From Streptomyces sp. BA2 (lineage in GTDB: Bacteria; Actinomycetota; Actinomycetes; Streptomycetales; Streptomycetaceae): a stretch of DNA of 64,000 nucleotides. Positions 34,667-44,602 of this stretch are shown piece after piece. The notes under the pieces are model-generated. The model worked only from the letters and a program-made list of their open reading frames with translations. It searched no databases and was not told the DNA's origin. Location: contig NZ_WSRO01000002.1 in the NCBI RefSeq assembly GCF_009769735.1, forward strand, positions 8,543,001-8,607,000. The letters run 5' to 3'. Within the stretch, counting starts at the first letter, position 1. Every line of letters starts with the position of its first letter. The position numbers and the translations under genes were made by a program.

Positions 34667-35619
34667 ATGACTCTCGATGACCTGCGTGTCTTCGTCGCCG
34701 TCTGCCGAACGGGCAGCCTCAGCGCCGTAGCCCGTGACCTTTCCTGTACGCAGCCAGCGGTCAGCCAGCAATCAAGCGCCTGGAACGTGAGCTGGGGCTC
34801 AGCCTGCTCGAACGCCACCCGCGCGGGGTCGTCCCCACACCGGCCGGACAGCTCCTGCAGAACGCTGCGGCAGGCGGTCTGGGCGACATCGACCAGGCCC
34901 TGCGCCGGCTGAACGACCTGGTGCACGGCGAGGGCGGCTCGGTGCGGATCACCACCGGGGCCACCACGGTGCGGCACTTCATGTCCGACGCGATCGTGGC
35001 CTTCCGCCGGCGCCATCCCCAGGTGAGCCTCGAATTCGAGACGGCGCACTCCAGCCGCAGCTGCTTCGACGCCCTCATCGCGGGCGGCCTCGACCTGGCG
35101 TGGATCACCCTCGGCACCCCGGTGAAGGGCATCGAGCAGCGCCCCGTCATCGAACTTCCCTGGGTGCTGGCCGTCCACCGCGACGACCCCCTCGCCACCA
35201 AGTCGCTGATCACCACCGCCGATCTGGCCGGAATCCAGCTCATCGGGCTCCCGGAGAGCACGACGTCCCGTGGGCGTCTGGACGCCTGGTTCACCGAGCG
35301 CGGCATCAGCCCGGCTTCCGACACCAGCGTCGCCGACTGGGACACGGCACTCCTGCTCGCCGAACTCGGCCTGGGCCACGCGATCGTCCCCGACCTGCCG
35401 GGCTGGCACGGTCCCGGGCACCCCGACCTGAACCTGATCCCCATCCCGGAACTGCCCACTCTGTGGGCCGGCTGGGCGGTACGCCGCTGGGACGCGCTGT
35501 CCCCCTTGGCCAAGGCCTTCGCCGAAACGGTCAGCCACAACTGTCCGGGCGCGCGCATCCCCCAGCAGGCGTCGCAGGAGCCGAAGGAGTCGGAGGGGAT
35601 TGTCAGTGGCCGTATGTAG
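34667..35619 (+). pseudogene. LysR family regulator, frameshifted by one base
   Basis: Translation from ATG 34667 gives an intact LysR N-terminus (MTLDDLRVFVAVCRTGSLSA, ARDLSCTQPAVSQ) and then loses homology. In the next frame it continues exactly as AIKRLERELGLSLLERHPRGVVPTPAGQLLQ and on through a complete substrate-binding domain (SVRITTGATTVRHFMSDAIV to VVTL-like C-terminus) to the TAG at 35617. A single missing G next to position 34768 (CAG-CAATC where CAG-GCAATC is expected) explains the break. It is either a true recent mutation or a sequencing error. Codon bias is normal on both sides, so decay is recent. The gene is divergent from the TauE/SafE exporter. Confidence 0.85.
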
Positions 35620-35688
35620 CGTTCAGTAAGTGGCCGACGACGACACGATCAGAGGCCGCGGCCATCATGAGTCACGAGGGGGAGTGGC

Positions 35689-36651
35689 ATGGCTGTTGTC
35701 GAGGGAGACGGCTGGACGGGTCTCGGCTGGGACGGCTGGCGGGACCACGCGCTGGTACGGGATCGGCTGGAGCGCGGGGCAGACCCGAACGTGTGGGGCG
35801 GTGGCCACCCTCTGCACCGGGCGGCCGTGTGCGGCTCACCGGAGGTGGTCGCCGAACTGGCCCGCCGCGTCGATGACGTCGACGCGGAGGAGGCGGGCCG
35901 CACCGCTCTCTGGGCCGCGGTCCTGGCCGACCGCGCGGACAACGCCCGTGTGCTGGCCGCCGCCGGTGCCGACCCGTGGCGGACCGTGCTTGCGGGCTGG
36001 TCCCCGGGGAGGCTCAGCCTGGCGGGGCCGACCCCGGACCTCTTCATGGTTCCGGCCGGCGAGCGCGGCCTCAGCCCGGCGGAGTCCGCCGCCGCGACGG
36101 AGGGCAGACGGTTGACCGCGGCCCTGGGCGACCTCTACTACGACGGCACGGGTCTGGCGTGCGTTGCCGGGATCGAAGCGGCCGAGGCCGCCCGCCGCCT
36201 CGGGGCCGAGCCCTATGAGGACCCTGAGCTCGACACCCTCCTGGAGGACCTCCAGTCGTACGACATGGACGACTCCCTGCAGATCATCGGCGCCACCGAC
36301 GTACCGGGCGGCTGCGTCATCACCCAACCGTGGGGCTACGCACCGCAGATGCCCGGAGTGCTGACCCGGCTATCGGCGGGCACCGTCTGCTACGGCCTCT
36401 ATGCCAACCCCAAGAGCGGCAACCAAGGCAGCATCGTCCGCGACGGCGTCATAGAAGGCTCGGACCTGCACCCGGGAGGCGGCCCCGACGAGGACGACCC
36501 CTCGGAGGAGGTCCTCGCCTCGTACCTCTACCGCCACAACGCCGTCGCGTACTCCTGTGCCTACGCGGGCCTGCGGCTGACCGACGCCCGCGCCGTCACC
36601 GGCCCGCCCGACCTCTGGCTCAAGCTGCCCCGGCGCGGCTACTGGCACTGA
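35689..36651 (+). CDS. Ankyrin-repeat protein
   Basis: A 320-residue protein from ATG 35689 (GGGGGAG 5 bp upstream). Residues 15-95 form ankyrin-type repeats (DHALVRDRLERGADPNVWGGGHPLHRAAVCGSPEVVAELARR, GRTALWAAVLADRADNARVLAAAGADP). The rest (about 130-320) is not ankyrin-like. It has a TDVPGGCVITQPWGYAPQMPGVLTRLSAGTVCYGLYANPKSGNQGSI stretch seen in uncharacterised actinobacterial ankyrin proteins. There is no signal peptide or TM segment. A protein-protein interaction role is likely; partners are unknown. Confidence 0.85.
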   Translation: MAVVEGDGWTGLGWDGWRDHALVRDRLERGADPNVWGGGHPLHRAAVCGSPEVVAELARRVDDVDAEEAGRTALWAAVLADRADNARVLAAAGADPWRTVLAGWSPGRLSLAGPTPDLFMVPAGERGLSPAESAAATEGRRLTAALGDLYYDGTGLACVAGIEAAEAARRLGAEPYEDPELDTLLEDLQSYDMDDSLQIIGATDVPGGCVITQPWGYAPQMPGVLTRLSAGTVCYGLYANPKSGNQGSIVRDGVIEGSDLHPGGGPDEDDPSEEVLASYLYRHNAVAYSCAYAGLRLTDARAVTGPPDLWLKLPRRGYWH

Positions 36652-36654
36652 GCG

Positions 36655-36680
36655 GCCCGGCAGCCGCTCATCTGCCGGGC
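36655..36680. terminator. Bidirectional terminator
   Basis: GCCCGGCAG (36655-36663) pairs with CTGCCGGGC (36672-36680). It lies between the convergent ankyrin and sugar-binding lipoprotein genes. Confidence 0.65.
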
Positions 36681-36694
36681 AGCCGCTCATCGGC

Positions 36695-37816
36695 CTAGCC
36701 CTTGAGACCGACCGTCGCGCACGCCGCCTTGAGCTCGGCCGTGCAGATCTCCTTGGTCTTGTAGATGCCGTCCTTGATGACCGTGGACTTGATGGTGTCC
36801 CGGGTCAGAGGGCGGACCGAGACCAGGAGGGAGGGGATGTTCTTCGTGGTGGCGTTCTCGGACCTGTCCCCGGCCAGGGCGTCGTACTCGACCATGCGGC
36901 CCTGGGCGATCCGGACCGCCATCTCCGCGGCGCCGACGGCCTCTTCGGGGTAGGGCTTGTAGACGCTCATGTACTGCTCGCCCGTGACGATGCGCTGCAC
37001 GGCAGGCAGCTCCGCGTCCTGACCGGTGACCGGCGGCAGGTCGGTGATGCCCGCGGCCTTGAGGGCCTTGATGGCGCCGCCCGCCATGCCGTCGTTGGCG
37101 GAGTAGACGGCGGCGATGTTGTCCTTGCCGATTGCGGTGATCGCGTCGGTCATGTGGGTGCCGGCCGTCTGCGGCTTCCAGCCGTCGGTGTCGTACGACT
37201 TGGCGATGTCCACCTGGTTCTTGAGCTGGGAGAGCGCGCCTTCCTTGAAGACGGCGGCGTTCGGGTCGGTCGGCGCGCCGTTGATCATGACGATCTTGCT
37301 GTTCTGGCGGTCGCCGCCGAGCGCCTTCAGGATCGCCTGGCCCTGGACCTGGCCGACCAGTTCATTGTCGAAGGCCACGTAGCCGGAGACGGGACCCTCG
37401 GCGAGCCGGTCGTAGGCGATGACGGGAATGTCCGCTTCCTTCGCCTTCTTGACCGCCGGCGCGAGCTTCTTCGCGTCCACCGCGCTCACCAGGATCGCGT
37501 CGACCTTGTCGGCGACCATCTGGGCGAGCTGGCCGTTCTGCTTGGCGGCGTCCCCCTTGGCGTTGGCGTAGACGAGCTTGCCCTTGCCGTTGGTGAGCTT
37601 CTTGACCTGCTTCTCGATGATGGGGTGGTCGAACTTCTCGTAACGGGCCGTCTCCGCCTCGGGCAGGAGCAGACCGACGGTGACCGCGTCACCCTTCCTC
37701 TCGGTCTGTGATGTTCCGTCGTCGTCCGAGTCCAGCAGGCTGCCGCATGCGGCGAGCGAGAGTGCCAAGGCGCTCACAGATACGGCGACGGTGGCTTCAC
37801 GCATACGGGATTTCAT
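36695..37816 (-). CDS. Sugar ABC transporter substrate-binding lipoprotein (xylose/ChvE-like)
   Basis: A 373-residue protein from ATG 37816 (GAGGAAG upstream); ATG 37804 is an alternative. A lipobox LAAC places the mature N-terminal Cys near residue 24. The periplasmic-binding fold is of the XylF/RbsB group: VTVGLLLPEAETARYEKFDHPIIEKQV, ADKVDAILVSAVDAKKLAPAV, IPVIAYDRL, YVAFDNELVGQVQGQAIL, AVYSANDGMAGGAIKAL and VTGQDAELPAVQRIVTGEQYMSVYKP. It should capture xylose or a related monosaccharide outside the membrane. No permease or ATPase genes are adjacent, so it must share a transporter encoded elsewhere or act as a sensor. It is divergent from a LysR gene. Confidence 0.92.
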   Translation of the reverse strand: MKSRMREATVAVSVSALALSLAACGSLLDSDDDGTSQTERKGDAVTVGLLLPEAETARYEKFDHPIIEKQVKKLTNGKGKLVYANAKGDAAKQNGQLAQMVADKVDAILVSAVDAKKLAPAVKKAKEADIPVIAYDRLAEGPVSGYVAFDNELVGQVQGQAILKALGGDRQNSKIVMINGAPTDPNAAVFKEGALSQLKNQVDIAKSYDTDGWKPQTAGTHMTDAITAIGKDNIAAVYSANDGMAGGAIKALKAAGITDLPPVTGQDAELPAVQRIVTGEQYMSVYKPYPEEAVGAAEMAVRIAQGRMVEYDALAGDRSENATTKNIPSLLVSVRPLTRDTIKSTVIKDGIYKTKEICTAELKAACATVGLKG

Positions 37817-38019
37817 TCGCCCACTTCCTCGATCGGACCGCTTCGTTGTGATCCGAGATGGCTGAAAGCCAACCCTGCAGTGTTCCCGGCGTCAAGGAGT
37901 CAATGCATAACGAGATTGCAATGGAATGTGCGTTTCGGTTTTGAACTGTCCCGTATTTACACGTGACAACGGCGGAGCCCGCAATGTGCGGCGAGGATCG
38001 CCGCGGATAGGGTCGCCGT
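37817..38019. promoter_or_regulatory. AT-rich divergent promoter region, sugar-binding protein / LysR
   Basis: About 200 bp, clearly lower in GC than its flanks. It contains CAATGCAT and ATTGCAATG elements at 37901-37925 that form a loose T-N11-A LysR-type site. No firm -35/-10 pair was chosen. Confidence 0.35.
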
Positions 38020-38949
38020 GTGGAGATTCCCCGCCTGCTCGACGGCCGACTGAAGTTCCGGCACCTGATCCTCGTCGACGCTCTCTCGCGCCAGGGCAGT
38101 GTCGTCGGGGCCGCGGCGGAGCTGCACGTGACGCAGCCGGCGGCGACGCGGAGCCTGCATGAGTTGGAGGACATCCTCGGTGTCACGCTCTTCGAGCGCG
38201 GGCCCAGGGGCATCGCCGCCACGGTCTTCGGCGAGGCGTTCACCCAGCACGCGCGGGCCGTGCTCGCGCAGCTGACGCAGGCGGGGCGCCATGTAGTGGA
38301 ACTCGCCGACGCCGACCGGGGCACCGTGATCGTCGGCACGCACCTCGCCGGATCCAATGTGCTGCTCCCACGGGCCATCGCCCGGATCAAGGAGCGGCGC
38401 CCCTACTTGACGGTGATCGTCCGGGAGGCGTCCCCCGAGGCGCTGCTCCTGGATCTTGAGGCCGGGCGCATCGACTTCATCGTCGGACGGCTCACGGTGC
38501 CTTCGGGGGAAGGAATGGTGCGGCGCAAGCTGTACGACGAGTCGGTCGAACTCGTCGTACGGGCCGCGCACGCCCTCGCCGGGAAAGCGGACGTCGATCT
38601 GGCGGAACTCATGGACTATCCCTGGATTCTGCCGGGAGCGGAGACCGCGCTGCGCCGGGAGGTCGAGGAGTTCTTCACGCGGCACGGATTCGCTCTCCCG
38701 ATGAACCGCGTCGAGACCACCTCATTCCTGACCGTCCGTCAACTCCTTCTGGAAACAGACGTAGTGGCCGTACTGCCCAGCCTGATCGTCCGGGACGACA
38801 CCCGGATCGTCCGCCTCCCGGTCGCGCTCGACCCGATCGGGCACAGCGTCGGCCTGACCCTGTCGGCCGCCCGTACGCTGAGCCCTTCCGCCGAGGCGCT
38901 GATCCGGAACCTGGAGGAGGTCGCCGCGGGGATGACGGCCACTGCCTAG
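38020..38949 (+). CDS. LysR family regulator (GbpR-like)
   Basis: A 309-residue protein from GTG 38020 with a weak GGATAGGG site. The N-terminal HTH is FRHLILVDALSRQGSVVGAAAELHVTQPAATRSLHELEDILGVTLFERGPRG, followed by a LysR substrate domain (GTVIVGTHLAGSNVLLPRAIARIKERRPYLTVIVREASPEALLLDLEAGRIDFIVGRL). The sequence style is that of GbpR/PcaQ regulators. GbpR controls the ChvE sugar-binding protein in other bacteria, and here the gene is divergent from a ChvE/XylF-like gene, a striking parallel. Equally it abuts the 3-hydroxyanthranilate operon, sharing a CTAG stop overlap at its 3' end. Confidence 0.9.
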   Translation: MEIPRLLDGRLKFRHLILVDALSRQGSVVGAAAELHVTQPAATRSLHELEDILGVTLFERGPRGIAATVFGEAFTQHARAVLAQLTQAGRHVVELADADRGTVIVGTHLAGSNVLLPRAIARIKERRPYLTVIVREASPEALLLDLEAGRIDFIVGRLTVPSGEGMVRRKLYDESVELVVRAAHALAGKADVDLAELMDYPWILPGAETALRREVEEFFTRHGFALPMNRVETTSFLTVRQLLLETDVVAVLPSLIVRDDTRIVRLPVALDPIGHSVGLTLSAARTLSPSAEALIRNLEEVAAGMTATA

Positions 38950-39962
38950 GCCGGTCCGGAGAGGCCGGGGAGGCCCAGGAAGCGCTCGGCATTGCCGTGG
39001 GTGATCAGCTGCCGGTCCGGCCCGTCGAGGAACTGACTCTTGCGGACCACCTCACCGACCGGGCGCTCGCCCAGCGGATACGGATAGTCGCTGCCCACCA
39101 CCACCCGCTCAGCGCCCACCGTGTCGACCAGGAGCCGCAGCGCGCGGTCGTCGAAGACCACGGAGTCGACGTAGAAGCGGCCCAGATAGTGCGAGGGCGG
39201 GAACTTTGACGTACCGATGATGTCGTTCCGCCCGTGCCAGGCGTTCTCCATCCGGCCCAGCCAGAACGCGAACGACCCGCCGCCGTGCGCGAAGCAGATC
39301 TTCAGCCGCTCGTCGATGCGGTCGAACGCCCCGCCCAGGATCATCGCGAGGATCGACAGATGCGTCTCCGCGGGCATGGCCGTCAGCCACCGGGCCATCC
39401 ACCGGTCGAGCCGGGGGGAGTCGGGCATGTCCCAGGGGTGCACGAACACCGGTACGTCCAGCGACGCGCAGTGCTGGAGGAAGGTGACCACGCCCTCGCT
39501 GTCCAGATCGAGATCGCCGACGTGGTTGCCGATCTCGACGCCGCGGTGGCCATTGGCGACACTCCGCTCCAGTTCCCGGCAGGCGGCATCCGGGTCCTGC
39601 AACGGCACCTGGCAGAACGGGATGAGCCGCTCAGGTGCGGGGGCGACGATCTCCAGGGCCAGGTCGTTGAAGATGCGGGCGATCTTCGCGGCCTCCCGGC
39701 CGCTGCGGTGGTAGGTGAAGAACGCCGGGGTGGGGGAGACCACTTGGGCCCGCACGCCGTCCGCGTCCATGTCGCGCAGGCGCGTCTCCGCGTCCCAGCA
39801 GTCCGCCTGGACGCGCCGGAACTCCTTCGTGCCCGTCATGATCACCGCGTCGGACTCGGACTCGATTTTCAGCCACGGCGCGTCGGGCCCCGCATCGGCG
39901 GTCAGATCCGGCCAGCCCCGGGGAACGTAATGGGTGTGGACGTCGATCATTCGGTCCGCCAC
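38946..39962 (-). CDS. Aminocarboxymuconate-semialdehyde decarboxylase (ACMSD), amidohydrolase family
   Basis: A 338-residue protein. GTG 39962 has AAGGG 5 bp upstream and is preferred; ATG 39950 is an alternative. The metal-binding MIDVHTHYVPRGW, the CFAHGGGSFAFWLGRMENAWHGR segment, FYVDSVVFDDRAL and the closing GSDYPYPLGE are the ACMSD hallmarks (zinc-dependent, non-oxidative decarboxylation). It converts 2-amino-3-carboxymuconate 6-semialdehyde to 2-aminomuconate semialdehyde, step 2 of 3-hydroxyanthranilate meta cleavage. It is the last gene of the eight-gene operon, and its stop shares four bases (CTAG) with the convergent LysR stop. Confidence 0.93.
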   Translation of the reverse strand: MADRMIDVHTHYVPRGWPDLTADAGPDAPWLKIESESDAVIMTGTKEFRRVQADCWDAETRLRDMDADGVRAQVVSPTPAFFTYHRSGREAAKIARIFNDLALEIVAPAPERLIPFCQVPLQDPDAACRELERSVANGHRGVEIGNHVGDLDLDSEGVVTFLQHCASLDVPVFVHPWDMPDSPRLDRWMARWLTAMPAETHLSILAMILGGAFDRIDERLKICFAHGGGSFAFWLGRMENAWHGRNDIIGTSKFPPSHYLGRFYVDSVVFDDRALRLLVDTVGAERVVVGSDYPYPLGERPVGEVVRKSQFLDGPDRQLITHGNAERFLGLPGLSGPA

Positions 39963-39963
39963 G

Positions 39964-40485
39964 TCAGCCCTTCCCGGGGTGCGGCGCACCGCACTGCGGG
40001 CAGACACGGGCCCGCTCGTTCTCGTAGAACTCGGCGAAGACCGGCGGCAGATCCTCGACGATGTCCCGGACCTGGAGCTCGATCTCGTGGACGAGGGCGG
40101 AGCAGTCCGGGCAGTACCACTGGAACTTCTCCAGGGTGCCCTCCTCGCGGACCCGCTCGATGACCAGACCGATCGACCCCGCGTCCGGCCGCTGCGGTGA
40201 GTGCGGGAGCCTGCCCGGAAGCAGCCAGGCCTCGCCCTGCCTGATGTGCACGGTCGCGGGCCCGTCGTCGGTCATGACATTGACGTGCATGTCGCCCCTG
40301 ACCTGGTAGAACCACTCCTCGTACGGGTCGAGGTGGTAGTCGGTGCGCTGGTTGGGGCCGCCGACGATCTGGACGATGAAGTCCTTGCCGAGGGACATGG
40401 TCCTGTTGTTCACCGGCGGCTTGAGCAGATGCTCGTGCTCGGTGATCCAGCCCCGGAAATCGATGACCCGCGGGATGTCGGTCAT
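39964..40485 (-). CDS. 3-hydroxyanthranilate 3,4-dioxygenase
   Basis: A 173-residue cupin from ATG 40485, overlapping the upstream deaminase stop by ATGA. The iron-binding triad (His, Glu, His) lies in [24 protein letters not shown] and [14 protein letters not shown] second rubredoxin-like metal site is formed by [11 protein letters not shown] and [11 protein letters not shown]. It opens the ring of 3-hydroxyanthranilate with O2 to give aminocarboxymuconate semialdehyde, the first step of this pathway. Length and all motifs agree with bacterial and fungal members. Confidence 0.95.
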   Translation of the reverse strand: MTDIPRVIDFRGWITEHEHLLKPPVNNRTMSLGKDFIVQIVGGPNQRTDYHLDPYEEWFYQVRGDMHVNVMTDDGPATVHIRQGEAWLLPGRLPHSPQRPDAGSIGLVIERVREEGTLEKFQWYCPDCSALVHEIELQVRDIVEDLPPVFAEFYENERARVCPQCGAPHPGKG

Positions 40486-40937
40486 GCAGCCACCTCCGTG
40501 GTGCGGTGCGAGTGTGTCGGGTCGGTACGCGGCAGCTGGGCGATGGCCTGGATCTCGATCAGCAGGTGCGGATGCGGCAGTTGGTGCACCGCCACGGTCG
40601 TCCGGGTGGGGCCACGCTCGTCGAAGAACTCGCCGTAGACCTCGTTGTATCCGCCGAAGTCGTTCATGGACACCAGGTACGTGGTGATCTGGGCGACGTC
40701 GGAGAGTTCCGCGCCGATCTCCGCGAGCATGTCCCGGATGTTCTCGATCACCGCACGTGTCTGCGCCCGGATGTCGAGGTTCGTCGTCCCCATCGCGTCG
40801 ACCTCGACGCCCACGAACGTGTTGTCGGGCCTGCGCGAACTCGTCCCGGACACGAACACCAGGTCACCGACGACCTTCACGTGCGGGAAGGGCCCGCGGG
40901 GCGTGGCCCGCCCTTCCAGAACCCGTGACCCGCTCAT
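40482..40937 (-). CDS. 2-aminomuconate deaminase (RidA family)
   Basis: A 151-residue RidA/YjgF-fold protein from ATG 40937, linked at both ends by ATGA overlaps. The sequence [74 protein letters not shown] and [23 protein letters not shown] is typical. The gene position and LLIEIQAIA ending agree with 2-aminomuconate deaminases of nitrobenzoate and aminophenol pathways. It hydrolyses 2-aminomuconate to 2-oxohex-3-enedioate (4-oxalocrotonate) and ammonia. Assignment beyond RidA rests mainly on context. Confidence 0.9.
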   Translation of the reverse strand: MSGSRVLEGRATPRGPFPHVKVVGDLVFVSGTSSRRPDNTFVGVEVDAMGTTNLDIRAQTRAVIENIRDMLAEIGAELSDVAQITTYLVSMNDFGGYNEVYGEFFDERGPTRTTVAVHQLPHPHLLIEIQAIAQLPRTDPTHSHRTTEVAA

Positions 40938-41770
40938 CGCACACCCCGCACGCTGACGGTCCCGAGCCCCGCGACTTCGCAGGCGGTGACGCCGGCCGTC
41001 AGCGGCACGGCCGCCGTCGCCGCACCCGCGAGCACCACCTGTCCGCCCCGCAGCGGGATGCCCCGGCGCCGGCACATGTCCAGGAGCGCGTGCAGCGCGC
41101 GCACCGGGTCGCCGAGGACGGCCGCGGTGGAGCCGATCACCTCCGTCCCCGCTGAGCCCGCGGCTCCCGAACCGACCATCCGCACCGCCCGGTTGGACAT
41201 GTCCCGCACGGGGCGCCAGGGGCCGATCGCGTACGCGGCGGCCGAGGTGTTGTCCGCGACGACATCGCCGTAGGTGAAGCGGAAGTCCCGGTAGCGCGAA
41301 TCGATGATCTCCAGCGCCGGTGCGACCGCGTCCACGCACGACTCGATATCCGTCGCGGGATCGGACAGGTCCACGTCACGGCAGAGCCGGTAGGCGACCT
41401 CGGGCTCCACCTTCGGGTGGATGAAACGGCACAGGTCGACATCGTCGCCGTCCGCGACGCGCATGGCGTCGGTGAGCCGCCCGACGATCACGTCGGAGAC
41501 GCCCATCTGCGCCATCTTGGCCTTGCTGGTGAAGCCCAGCTTCACTCCCACGACCCGCTCGCCCCGCGCCTCGCGCCGCGCGAGCAGCGCCGCCTGGATC
41601 GCGTACGCGTCGTCGATGCCGAAGGCGTGGGTGTCGGCGAGGGACGGGGTGTCGGCGCGGGACGTCTGCGCGGTGTCGAGCCGCGACGCGAGCGCGTCCA
41701 CGGTGGCCGTGTCGAGCACGGCCGGGTCCGGGAGCGAGCTCACCGTCAAGTTCCTTGCCGAGCCGGTCAC
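40934..41770 (-). CDS. 4-oxalocrotonate decarboxylase (2-oxo-3-hexenedioate decarboxylase)
   Basis: A 278-residue protein of the hydratase/decarboxylase (MhpD-like) fold. GTG 41770 overlaps the previous stop (GTGA); GTG 41743 has a better AAGGAA site and is a real alternative. Key segments: [53 protein letters not shown] and [12 protein letters not shown]. Its Mg-binding Glu residues sit in the HPKVEPEVA and EIIDSRY stretches. It decarboxylates 2-oxohex-3-enedioate to 2-oxopent-4-enoate. It is paralogous to the hydratase two genes upstream; such pairs form a complex in other meta-cleavage pathways. Confidence 0.9.
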   Translation of the reverse strand: MTGSARNLTVSSLPDPAVLDTATVDALASRLDTAQTSRADTPSLADTHAFGIDDAYAIQAALLARREARGERVVGVKLGFTSKAKMAQMGVSDVIVGRLTDAMRVADGDDVDLCRFIHPKVEPEVAYRLCRDVDLSDPATDIESCVDAVAPALEIIDSRYRDFRFTYGDVVADNTSAAAYAIGPWRPVRDMSNRAVRMVGSGAAGSAGTEVIGSTAAVLGDPVRALHALLDMCRRRGIPLRGGQVVLAGAATAAVPLTAGVTACEVAGLGTVSVRGVR

Positions 41771-42798
41771 TTGGTGCCCCCGTCCGTCAGGGCCGCGCGC
41801 CCCGCGGCCAGGTCAAGTGCGATGTCCACGATCATGTCCTCCTGGCCGCCCACCAGTTGGCGGCGTCCGACTTCGAGGAGAATCTCCCGGGTGTCGATCC
41901 CGTGGCGCACGGCCGCGCGCTCGGCGTGCAGCAGGAAGCTGGAGTAGACCCCCGCGTACCCGAGCGTCAGGGTCTCGCGGTCCACCTGTACGGGGCGGTC
42001 GCGCAGCGGTCGTACGACGTCGTCGGCGGCGTCCTGGAGTGCGAACAGGTCGCAGCCGTGCTCCCAGCCGAGGAGATCGGCGACGGCGACGAACGGCTCC
42101 GCCGGACAGTTGCCCGCCCCCGCGCCCTGCCCCGCGAGGGCCACGTCGACGCGGCGTGCGCCGTGCTCGACGGCGGTCACGCTGTTGGCGACCGACAGGG
42201 AGAGGTTCTCGTGGGCGTGGATGCCGATCTCGGTCCGGTCGTCCAGGGCCTGGCGGTAGGCGTCGATCCGCTCCGCGACGTCCCGCATCGTGAGGCGGCC
42301 GCCGGAGTCGGTGACGTACACGCAGTGGGCGCCGTAGGACTCCATCAGGGCGGCCTGTGCGGCCAGGCCGCCAGGGGAGTTGAGGTGGCTCATCATCAGG
42401 AATCCCGAGACGTCCATGCCGTTCTCGCGCGCCCAGGCGATGTGCTGCGCGCTCACGTCGGCCTCGGTGCAGTGGGTCGCGACGCGGACGCTGCGTACAC
42501 CGAGGCCGTGGGCCCGGCGCAGCTGCTCGATGGTGCCGATGCCGGGCAGGAGGAGGGTCGTGAGCTTCGCGTGTCGCAGCACGTCGGCCGCGGCCTCGAT
42601 CCACTCCTCGTCGGTGTGGGCGCCGAAGCCGTAGTTGGCGCTTGACCCGCCGAGGCCGTCGCCGTGCGCGACCTCGATGGCGGCGACCCCGGCCCGGTCG
42701 AGCGCGGAGACGATCCGGCGCACCTGGTCGACGGTGTAGTTGTGCCCCATGGCGTGCATGCCGTCCCGCAGGGTCACGTCCTGTACGTAGAGCTTCAT
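41767..42798 (-). CDS. 4-hydroxy-2-oxovalerate aldolase
   Basis: A 343-residue protein from ATG 42798 (ATGA overlap with the gene before). The HMG-CoA-lyase-like TIM barrel starts [22 protein letters not shown], with the metal and catalytic residues in [20 protein letters not shown] and the His pair. The C-terminal helical domain ([26 protein letters not shown]) contacts the acetaldehyde dehydrogenase so that acetaldehyde is channelled. It splits 4-hydroxy-2-oxovalerate into pyruvate and acetaldehyde. Confidence 0.95.
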   Translation of the reverse strand: MKLYVQDVTLRDGMHAMGHNYTVDQVRRIVSALDRAGVAAIEVAHGDGLGGSSANYGFGAHTDEEWIEAAADVLRHAKLTTLLLPGIGTIEQLRRAHGLGVRSVRVATHCTEADVSAQHIAWARENGMDVSGFLMMSHLNSPGGLAAQAALMESYGAHCVYVTDSGGRLTMRDVAERIDAYRQALDDRTEIGIHAHENLSLSVANSVTAVEHGARRVDVALAGQGAGAGNCPAEPFVAVADLLGWEHGCDLFALQDAADDVVRPLRDRPVQVDRETLTLGYAGVYSSFLLHAERAAVRHGIDTREILLEVGRRQLVGGQEDMIVDIALDLAAGRAALTDGGTK

Positions 42799-43760
42799 GC
42801 GGTGTCCCCTCCTCGGAGTGCGGCGATCCTCTCGCCGGTCCTGAGCGCGGCGGAGGTCATGATGTCGAGGTTCCCGGCGTAGTCGGGGAGGTAGTGGCCC
42901 GCGCCGAGCACCTCCAGGAAGACGGAGACCTTGAGGCCGGTGAACCGCCGCCCCAGGGCGGGCACCATGACGTCCTCGACGGGATCGAACTGCACGTCCT
43001 GCTTCAGCCGGTAGCCGGGGACGTACTCCTGGACGGCCGCCGCCATCCGCCGTACGGAGGCGTCGATCCGCTCGCGTACGTCCAGGTCCGGCGCGCCTTC
43101 GACCAGGCAGTACACGGTGTCGCGCATCACGAGCGGCGGCTCGGCGGGGTTGAGCACGATGACGGCCTTGCCCACCGCCGCGCCGCCGACGACGCGGATC
43201 GCCTCGCTGGTCGTCGCGGTGAACTCGTCAATGTTGGCCCGGGTGCCGGGACCCGCCGACTTCGAGGAGATCGAGGCGACGATCTCGCCGTACGCCACCG
43301 GGGCGACCTCGGACACCGCGGCCACGACGGGGATGGTGGCCTGCCCGCCGCACGTCACCATGTTCACGTTCGGCGCGTGCAGATGCTCGTCGAGATTGAC
43401 CGAGGGCACGACGAAGGGGCCGATGGCCGCCGGGGTCAGATCGATCATCGCCTTGCCGTGCCGACGGGCGATGTCCGCGTTGCGTACGTGGGCCTTGGCC
43501 GAGGTCGCGTCGAAGATCACCTGGATGTCGGCGAACTCCGGCATGGCCATCAGGCCGTCGATGCCGCGGTAGGTGGTGGCGACCTTGAGCCGCCGGGCGC
43601 GGGCGAGACCGTCGGACTCCGCGTCGATGCCGACCAGCGCGCTCATCCGAAGGGTCTTCGACAGGCGCATCACCTTGACCATGAGGTCGGTCCCGATGTT
43701 GCCGGAGCCGATGACGGCGACCGGAACGGGGGCTGTGGCGCGGATGGTTGGGGTGCTCAT
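42795..43760 (-). CDS. Acetaldehyde dehydrogenase (acetylating)
   Basis: A 321-residue protein from ATG 43760, overlapping both neighbours by 4 bp. The NAD-binding motif is [16 protein letters not shown]. The active-site Cys is in [18 protein letters not shown], with further conserved [32 protein letters not shown]. It turns acetaldehyde, CoA and NAD+ into acetyl-CoA and forms a complex with the aldolase encoded next to it. Confidence 0.95.
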   Translation of the reverse strand: MSTPTIRATAPVPVAVIGSGNIGTDLMVKVMRLSKTLRMSALVGIDAESDGLARARRLKVATTYRGIDGLMAMPEFADIQVIFDATSAKAHVRNADIARRHGKAMIDLTPAAIGPFVVPSVNLDEHLHAPNVNMVTCGGQATIPVVAAVSEVAPVAYGEIVASISSKSAGPGTRANIDEFTATTSEAIRVVGGAAVGKAVIVLNPAEPPLVMRDTVYCLVEGAPDLDVRERIDASVRRMAAAVQEYVPGYRLKQDVQFDPVEDVMVPALGRRFTGLKVSVFLEVLGAGHYLPDYAGNLDIMTSAALRTGERIAALRGGDTA

Positions 43761-44602
43761 GCGCTCTCCTCCACGAGGGCTGCCTCGCCGGCCGCCTCGA
43801 CGACGGCCTCGACCTCGCCGAGCCCGTCAAGGGCGAGGCGGAAACGTCCCGGCCCGACGATCGGCACCATCGGGCCGAGCGCCCCGGACATCACCACGTC
43901 CCCGGCGCGCAACGGCCGCCCGCGCCCGGCCAGTTCGCGCGCGAGCCACGCCACGGCGACGACGGGCGAGCCGAGGCAGGCGTGGCCCGCACCGAAGGAG
44001 ACGGGCTCGCCGTCCCGGTGGAGCGTCATCCCGACCCGGGCGAGATCGCGGGCGTCGAGGCCGTACGGGGTGGTGCCGAGGACGACCGCGCCGCTGGAGG
44101 CGTTGTCCGCGACCGTGTCGGTGATGGCCAGGTCCCAGTCCGCGATCCGGGAGTCGACGATCTCGATGGCCGGGAGCACGAACTCGGTGGCCCGCAGCAC
44201 ATCGGCGACGGACGCGCCGGGCAGGTCGAGATCGCGGCCGATGACGAAGGCGATCTCACCCTCGGCGCGCGGCTGGAGGAACCGGCCGAGCGGCAGCGGC
44301 TCGGTATGGGCGTAGACCATGTCGTCGAAGAGCACGCCGAAGTCCGGCCGGAAGACACCGAACTGCCGCTGTACGACGGGCGCGGTGAGGCCGATCTTGG
44401 CGCCGACCCTGCGGGCCCCGGCCAGCACCCGGGCATCGGCGACCCGGCGCTGCACCTCATAGGCGGCGTCGATGTCGTCGGCGCCCAGGTGGCTGCGGAC
44501 CGGCGGGCAGGGGGTGCGGGTGGCCGCGGCGAGGGTGAGCAGCTCCGCGGCGGCGTCGACGCGCGCGGTCAAGTCCGCGCCGGATTCAAGGAGTTCGGTC
44601 AC
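43757..44602 (-). CDS. 2-keto-4-pentenoate hydratase
   Basis: A 281-residue protein from GTG 44602, overlapping the aldehyde dehydrogenase stop (GTGA). Family segments: [83 protein letters not shown] and [19 protein letters not shown]. This is the MhpD/DmpE pattern, with Mg ligands in PRAEGEIAF. It adds water to 2-oxopent-4-enoate to make 4-hydroxy-2-oxovalerate. It resembles the decarboxylase gene downstream, which reads HPKVEPEVA at the same position. Confidence 0.92.
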   Translation of the reverse strand: MTELLESGADLTARVDAAAELLTLAAATRTPCPPVRSHLGADDIDAAYEVQRRVADARVLAGARRVGAKIGLTAPVVQRQFGVFRPDFGVLFDDMVYAHTEPLPLGRFLQPRAEGEIAFVIGRDLDLPGASVADVLRATEFVLPAIEIVDSRIADWDLAITDTVADNASSGAVVLGTTPYGLDARDLARVGMTLHRDGEPVSFGAGHACLGSPVVAVAWLARELAGRGRPLRAGDVVMSGALGPMVPIVGPGRFRLALDGLGEVEAVVEAAGEAALVEESA

